Below are positions 60,181-64,000 of a stretch of 64,000 nt of DNA, piece after piece. The stretch's first letter is position 1. Each line of letters starts with the position of its first letter. Below the pieces are notes generated by a model that saw nothing but the letters and a program-made list of their open reading frames with translations, searched no databases and was not told the DNA's origin. The position numbers and the translations under genes were made by a program. The DNA is taken from positions 248,001-312,000 of the forward strand of contig NZ_JAGFBF010000001.1 of the NCBI RefSeq assembly GCF_017583045.1, written 5' to 3'. The stretch is from Leucobacter tardus. Lineage in GTDB: Bacteria > Actinomycetota > Actinomycetes > Actinomycetales > Microbacteriaceae.

Positions 60181-61074
60181 TCATACGGTCCGCGGAGTCA
60201 GGCCGCGTCGCCGTGCGCGCCAGCCGATCACGACGGTGGCGAGCATCATTGCTGCCGCGGGGACGAGGTACACCGGGCCGTCGAGCGTCGCGAGGTCATT
60301 GAGTCCCCCGGTCAGCACTATCGGCAGAGTGAGCAGCGTATTGCCCGTTGCGTGGGCCAACGAACTTGCTTCGAGCCCTCCGGTCGTGTGCGTGAGCGCA
60401 GCGAAGCAGACTCCCATCACGAGGTAATACCCGAGAGCCCATGCAGAACCGGGAGCGTGCACCACCGCGAACGCGAGCGATGTCGTGATGACCGCGACGA
60501 CCACCGCGACTCTCCGACACGCGAAAAGCGCGCCGACCGCACGGAACAGCAAGCCTCGGAACAACCATTCTTCTCCGGCCGACTGCAGCGGCACGGCCGT
60601 CAAGCACATGAGAATCAACAGCAGAGCCGTTCCTGAGACCGGTGCCCCTTGCGCCGGGGCAATACTCTGCAGCACAGCGGTCACCACGAGCCACAGCGGC
60701 ACGAAGATGACGGCCACTTCGGCGAGCCACCGCCACCTGAAACGGCCGCTCACGGATGATAATCGACCGGGCCGAACTCCGAAGATTCCCCATTGCAACA
60801 GCGCGGAGATGGGGATGAGAGCTGCGAGAAGCAGATTCCCTCCCGCCCACAGTCCGACCGTGATGGTGGGCGCATCAGGGTCGTAGGGCGCGATTCCGAG
60901 AGTGGTGTCGATGGCGATCGCCACCGGGGTACTCGCCACGAAGACCAGCAGAAGGAAGATCGTCATCCCAGATGTGATCGCGATGATCGGGCGCCAGCGC
61001 CCGCCGTCGAGGCGCAGCGCGGTGACATAGGTCGTGCGGGAATCGGGAGTCGAAGATGTCGCGTGCGGAGTCAT
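60181..61074 (-). CDS. CPBP family intramembrane metalloprotease
   Basis: 297 residues, eight membrane helices. Motifs: SAGEEWLFRGLLFR, FAVVHAPGS and LAHATGN. Third CPBP gene in the window, and it differs clearly from the other two in length and loops, so this is not a recent duplication. It precedes the AI-2E gene on the same strand, 38 bp away. Substrate unknown. Confidence 0.88.
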   Translation of the reverse strand: MTPHATSSTPDSRTTYVTALRLDGGRWRPIIAITSGMTIFLLLVFVASTPVAIAIDTTLGIAPYDPDAPTITVGLWAGGNLLLAALIPISALLQWGIFGVRPGRLSSVSGRFRWRWLAEVAVIFVPLWLVVTAVLQSIAPAQGAPVSGTALLLILMCLTAVPLQSAGEEWLFRGLLFRAVGALFACRRVAVVVAVITTSLAFAVVHAPGSAWALGYYLVMGVCFAALTHTTGGLEASSLAHATGNTLLTLPIVLTGGLNDLATLDGPVYLVPAAAMMLATVVIGWRARRRGLTPRTV

Positions 61075-61191
61075 GGACCCAGTCAAAACGTTGACGTCGC
61101 GTCGAGCTCAAGCGCGAGACGTATCCTCGTCGGCTTATGCATGCACTGCCGGATCTCACATCTGCGCCCTGCCCCACCCCGGTAGCGCGGG

Positions 61192-61704
61192 TCATCGGAC
61201 CGACATGAGATCGCGAACGAGCTGGGGTCGCCGCCGCCGCAGGACGCGTCGGGGCCAGTGCTGAATCGGGTACGCCACCCGCATCACGTAGTAGTTGACG
61301 TACTCGACTGCGGCGAACAGCCACACCGCGACGACCATCGCGAAGATCGAGAACTGCGTGGGTCGCCACACGACAATCGCGACGAGTGCGACGATGAGCA
61401 TCACCGGGTTTCCATACCGAAATGCCCGATACACCGCACGTGCTCTCGTCGACATCGGCTCTCGGCCGAGTCCGTGCCGAGCCAGCAACCAGTACACGCC
61501 CGCCTGCACGAGGATCACGAGAAGCGGCACCAGCGCACACCAGAGAGCGAGGACATCTTGCTGCGTCCCGAGTCGTGGCGAGATGACCCCGGCGGCCACA
61601 GCGGCGAAGACCGCGGCGGCGATGAACTCGCCGGTGCCGAGCTCGAGATACCTTCTGCGCAACACTGTCCAGTGCAGATCCGAACCTGTTTCTCGCCTCG
61701 CCAT
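61192..61704 (-). CDS. Hypothetical membrane protein
   Basis: 170 residues, four membrane helices, with FAAVEYVNYYVMRVAYPIQH before a basic end (RRVLRRRRPQLVRDL). TACAGT lies six bases before the ATG 61704, so it is probably leaderless. No family recognised. Confidence 0.65.
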   Translation of the reverse strand: MARRETGSDLHWTVLRRRYLELGTGEFIAAAVFAAVAAGVISPRLGTQQDVLALWCALVPLLVILVQAGVYWLLARHGLGREPMSTRARAVYRAFRYGNPVMLIVALVAIVVWRPTQFSIFAMVVAVWLFAAVEYVNYYVMRVAYPIQHWPRRVLRRRRPQLVRDLMSVR

Positions 61705-61766
61705 ACGGCGACTGTACCCGGGCCATTGAGGTTTCGTAGGCGCCGGTGCAGCTCTAGGGTGGACGG

Positions 61767-62219
61767 ATGAACACTGCACTTCGCCGAGCGCTCACCAGTC
61801 CTCTCGCGAGTGCCCTGGGGGTCTGCGCGTTCACCCTCATACCCGGGCGAGCCTTCCCGAGGTGGACGCGGCACGGGCTGACGTGGGCTTCGGCCGGCGG
61901 AGTCGCCATCGTCGTAGCGACTCCCGGGGCCGGCGAGAAGATCCTGGGGCGAGAACGCGCAGACCGGGCCGGAGCACGCGTGCAGCCGCACCCCGCCGCA
62001 CGGCTGGCGCTTGCCTCACTTGCAGCTGCGCTGATGGCCGGCGCGTGGATGTTCTCGTGGTGGGCGGACGAGAAAACAGAGCGAGCGCTCCGCAAACTGC
62101 GACTCCCCTTCCCACGCCTCTGGATCGGGATCGCGTTGGGAGCGACGGAGTTCTGGAGCGAAACACAGAGACGAGCGCAGCGCACCGTCGTCGGCCGCGG
62201 GAACGAGCGTGACGGATAG
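61767..62219 (+). CDS. Hypothetical protein
   Basis: 150 residues, with weak hydrophobic stretches (WASAGGVAIVVATPG, LALASLAAALMAGAWMFSWW) and basic ends. TAGGGT lies exactly six bases before the ATG, good support for a real leaderless start. No family recognised. Confidence 0.6.
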   Translation: MNTALRRALTSPLASALGVCAFTLIPGRAFPRWTRHGLTWASAGGVAIVVATPGAGEKILGRERADRAGARVQPHPAARLALASLAAALMAGAWMFSWWADEKTERALRKLRLPFPRLWIGIALGATEFWSETQRRAQRTVVGRGNERDG

Positions 62220-62310
62220 CGAGCTCCCCACTCGCTAAGCTGGAAAGCGAACGCGCGAATCTCGCGGCTCGGATCGAGCCTTCCGCGCATCATCACTGAG
62301 GACCTTCCTG

Positions 62311-62709
62311 ATGAACGCTCCCTCCGTCACCCTGCACCGCCTTCCGGGCGAGTACGTCGTCGCGCGGTTCCCTCCGTCGGCTGACGTGCGATCCGTGCTG
62401 GAAGATCAGATCACCGCGGGGGCGTTCGCCTCGGTCACGCGCACCCCGCACGAGATCTCGGTCGTCTGCCCATCAGACTCCGCGCCAAGCGATGCGCGGA
62501 TCGACGGGCCATGGGTCGCGCTCATCGTCGGCGGTCCGATCGCATTCGAAACCACCGGCATCGTGTCATCGCTGGTCTCACCGCTGTCGGCGGTCGGCTG
62601 CCCCGTCTTCGTGGTGTCGACGTTCGACGGGGACGTGCTCATGTTCCCGGTGGGGCACGCCACGCGCGCGGAAGCCGCCCTTTCCGACGCCGGACATGTG
62701 CTGTCCTGA
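62311..62709 (+). CDS. ACT-domain-like protein
   Basis: 132 residues. VTLHRLPGEYVVARFPPSAD and the second half GIVSSLVSPLSAVGCPVFVV-STFDGDVLMFP form two ACT-like repeats as in the CASTOR/ACT_7 family. ACT domains bind amino acids, often for allosteric control. No enzymatic domain is attached. GAGGA lies upstream. Confidence 0.75.
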   Translation: MNAPSVTLHRLPGEYVVARFPPSADVRSVLEDQITAGAFASVTRTPHEISVVCPSDSAPSDARIDGPWVALIVGGPIAFETTGIVSSLVSPLSAVGCPVFVVSTFDGDVLMFPVGHATRAEAALSDAGHVLS

Positions 62710-62803
62710 CGCTCGCAGTGTCCTGATGCCCGTCCACTACGCGTATTCCTTTCGCCATTGCGCGCATACGCGACATCGCCGCAAGTGGAGCAGGAACGGC
62801 GCC

Positions 62804-63025
62804 TTACGTCCGGCGGAGCCGAAAGGCTCGGCCGTCGAGAAATTCGCCGGTGATCGTGAATCCACGATCTCGGAACCAGTGCCCGAGCACGCGCTTCTCG
62901 GCGCTCTCGACCGTCCCCTCCGGGCCCACGCGATCGGGGTCTTCGAGGTCGTGCACGGTGATGTGCCAATCCGAAGGGTCGTACCCCGGGCCGGCTCGAG
63001 CGAGATAGGCGACGTATTCATGCAT
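62804..63025 (-). CDS. Small hypothetical protein
   Basis: 73 residues, MHEYVAYLARAGPGYDPSDW-type start and a conserved-looking end WFRDRGFTITGEFLDGRAFR. Possibly the small single-domain family found near toxins or in metabolic contexts, but I do not recognise it. TACCGT lies six bases before the ATG, supporting a leaderless gene. Confidence 0.5.
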   Translation of the reverse strand: MHEYVAYLARAGPGYDPSDWHITVHDLEDPDRVGPEGTVESAEKRVLGHWFRDRGFTITGEFLDGRAFRLRRT

Positions 63026-63109
63026 ACCCCGACGGTAAGCAGCCTGCGCGCTCTTGGCTTCCCCCTTGCACCATGTCCGGAGGAGTGAGAGGCTGCGAAC
63101 GGTCCCTCG

Positions 63110-63373
63110 CTACAGACAGGTGCCCGTGTAGGAGTCGCTGAGTGCGCTCCCCGCCTCCGCGGCGGCGCCGGAGGATCCGTCGGCGATGAGCTCTGCTGGG
63201 GCGTCGCCCGCCTGCTCGGCCTCGCTGATAGCTGATAGGTGCGCATACCAGGCGTCCCACTGCTCAGAGACGTCTGTAGGAACCTCCTCGATGCCGTCCA
63301 TCGCGGCGAGACGGCTGTCGGCCTCGCCCGGCCCGCTCCCCCATGCGATGTACGGCGCATCGTTCCAGGCTAC
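63110..63373 (-). pseudogene. Fragment of a secreted-type protein in frame with merR stop
   Basis: An open frame runs from directly after the MerR stop to a TAG at 63110-63112 and reads VAWNDAPYIAWGSGPGEADS, then ends SGAAAEAGSALSDSYTGTCL. The first ATG (63301) lacks a ribosome site. It looks like the C-terminal piece of a lost protein. It lies in the same frame as the MerR gene, so stop readthrough would extend MerR by about 87 residues. Confidence 0.4.
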
Positions 63374-63781
63374 TCACTCGCTCTCGTCCGGTCGAACGGA
63401 CTGGTGCGGGCGTCGATCCTCCAGCAACGCCAGGAACTCGTCAGCCATCGCCAGATGCTGCTCGAGCTTCTCCCGCCGGCTCTCCGCCCCGTCACGGATC
63501 TCGCGCATGCGGTGCTGCAATGATGCGTCATGGGGGGATGCCGCGAGCGCGTCGACCACGCTCAGCAGTTCGCCCATCTCGTCCAGGGAATACCCGAGCG
63601 GCTTCATTCGACGGATCAGGAGCAACCGTTCCACGTCGTGGTCCGTATACAGCCGGAACCCGCCGTCGGTGCGCCCCGAGGGAGTGACCAGACCCACCTC
63701 GTCGTAGTGCCGCAGGGTACGGAACGACAACTCCGTTCGTTCTGCGACTGCGCCGATCCGCATCATGCCGCTTTCAGACAC
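63374..63781 (-). CDS. MerR-family transcription regulator
   Basis: 135 residues from GTG 63781, chosen for AGGGGGA five bases upstream; ATG 63766 is an alternative. Helix-turn-helix RIGAVAERTELSFRTLRHYD then VGLVTPSGRTDGGFRLY, followed by a dimerisation helix and a short C-terminal region without the Cys residues of metal-binding or SoxR types, so the effector is probably not a metal. The promoter region at 63808-63827 holds the expected inverted repeat. Confidence 0.88.
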   Translation of the reverse strand: MSESGMMRIGAVAERTELSFRTLRHYDEVGLVTPSGRTDGGFRLYTDHDVERLLLIRRMKPLGYSLDEMGELLSVVDALAASPHDASLQHRMREIRDGAESRREKLEQHLAMADEFLALLEDRRPHQSVRPDESE

Positions 63782-63807
63782 ACTGTCCCCCTTTTCACTT
63801 CCCGCAA

Positions 63808-63827
63808 ACCTCACGTTACGTTAGAGT
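63808..63827. promoter_or_regulatory. MerR-type operator/promoter region
   Basis: CTCTAACGT and ACGTGAGGT on the minus strand form an imperfect inverted repeat (six of nine bases) in the gap between MerR and the divergent leader peptide. The same segment holds TAGAGT at 63822-63827, the -10 of the plus-strand leader. Confidence 0.4.
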
Positions 63828-63833
63828 CGACGT

Positions 63834-63875
63834 ATGCGGCGAGAATGCTGCTCCTATCTTCTCGCGTCGGCCTGA
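63834..63875 (+). CDS. Leaderless Cys-Cys leader peptide
   Basis: A 13-residue reading frame, MRRECCSYLLASA, begins six bases after a TAGAGT -10 box, the same spacing as in many leaderless genes here. Eight bases after its stop codon a perfect hairpin follows. Polycysteine leaderless short ORFs act as cysteine-responsive attenuators in mycobacteria; this one has the same build, with two adjacent TGC codons. The controlled gene would lie beyond the window. Confidence 0.5.
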   Translation: MRRECCSYLLASA

Positions 63876-63882
63876 CCGACCA

Positions 63883-63899
63883 CGGTGCTCCGTGCACCG
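63883..63899 (+). other. Hairpin after the leader peptide
   Basis: CGGTGC (63883-63888), loop TCCGT, GCACCG (63894-63899): six perfect base pairs, seven bases past the leader stop. Could pause transcription or hide a ribosome site. The rest of the window, 63900-64000, shows no further gene. Confidence 0.4.
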
Positions 63900-64000
63900 C
63901 TCACCTCACGCTCCGGTTTCGGGGCCCGACTTCGGAGACATATGTCACCACTTACCCCCGTGCGCGCACAGACGTCGCGCACTCGCATCGAGCCCACTGT

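Noticed and set aside
1-64000. tRNA, rRNA, CRISPR arrays, insertion sequences
   Set aside because: No T-arm/anticodon-like cloverleaf, no regularly spaced repeats, and no transposase or terminal inverted repeats were seen.

Overview
The window is high-GC chromosomal DNA from an actinobacterium, most likely Microbacteriaceae (Leucobacter-like; this placement is inference from gene families, not a measured result). Supporting signs are very GC-rich third codon positions, ATGA/GTGA-coupled operons, BioMNY with a TetR-type BioQ-like regulator, CmtR, DUF3618/holin-like/YtxH triplets, PPD1 and DUF7882 proteins, and many leaderless genes in which a TAnnnT -10 box lies six bases before the start codon. 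I saw no tRNA, rRNA, CRISPR array, insertion sequence or prophage. The window reads as ordinary chromosome with many small regulated transport and catabolic modules.

0-11 kb: a truncated acyltransferase; a GntR/YtrA-type repressor with its ABC transporter behind a textbook autoregulated promoter; a CitA/DcuS-like two-component system followed by a cyclase-TPP enzyme-AEC transporter operon; hemD. 11-16 kb: a membrane-stress-like trio, an FAD-fold protein, a CPBP protease and glycyl-tRNA synthetase, all on the minus strand. 16-20 kb: divergent bioQ-like and bioYMN genes separated by three operator copies at exact 15-bp spacing, then tagD. 19.5-26 kb: a polar amino acid ABC importer (minus) and a glycine betaine ABC importer (plus), divergently arranged.

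26-38 kb: a YcgR/YcgQ-type permease pair with a surface protein, a DMT exporter, several TetR genes, Fpg/Nei glycosylase, PhzF protein, an ABC-2 exporter, and a frameshifted DUF998 gene. 38-43 kb: a MetAP-like M24 peptidase with an XRE regulator, then a PucR regulator, MHS-family transporter and M20 peptidase. 43-51 kb: leaderless cmtR with a CDF metal exporter, a CPBP protease, a class-E-type sortase substrate, an aminotransferase/2-hydroxyacid dehydrogenase operon with a FadR-like palindrome, an internally deleted DinB gene, and peptidase E.

51-64 kb: a large amidase and a TetR gene whose only well-placed start codon is ATC, a YbaK protein, a beta-lactamase-fold hydrolase with membrane tail, AI-2E transporter, a third CPBP protease, small membrane proteins, and a MerR regulator. 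Just inside the right edge is a 13-residue leaderless peptide with a Cys-Cys pair followed by a hairpin, which resembles a cysteine attenuator for a gene beyond the window.
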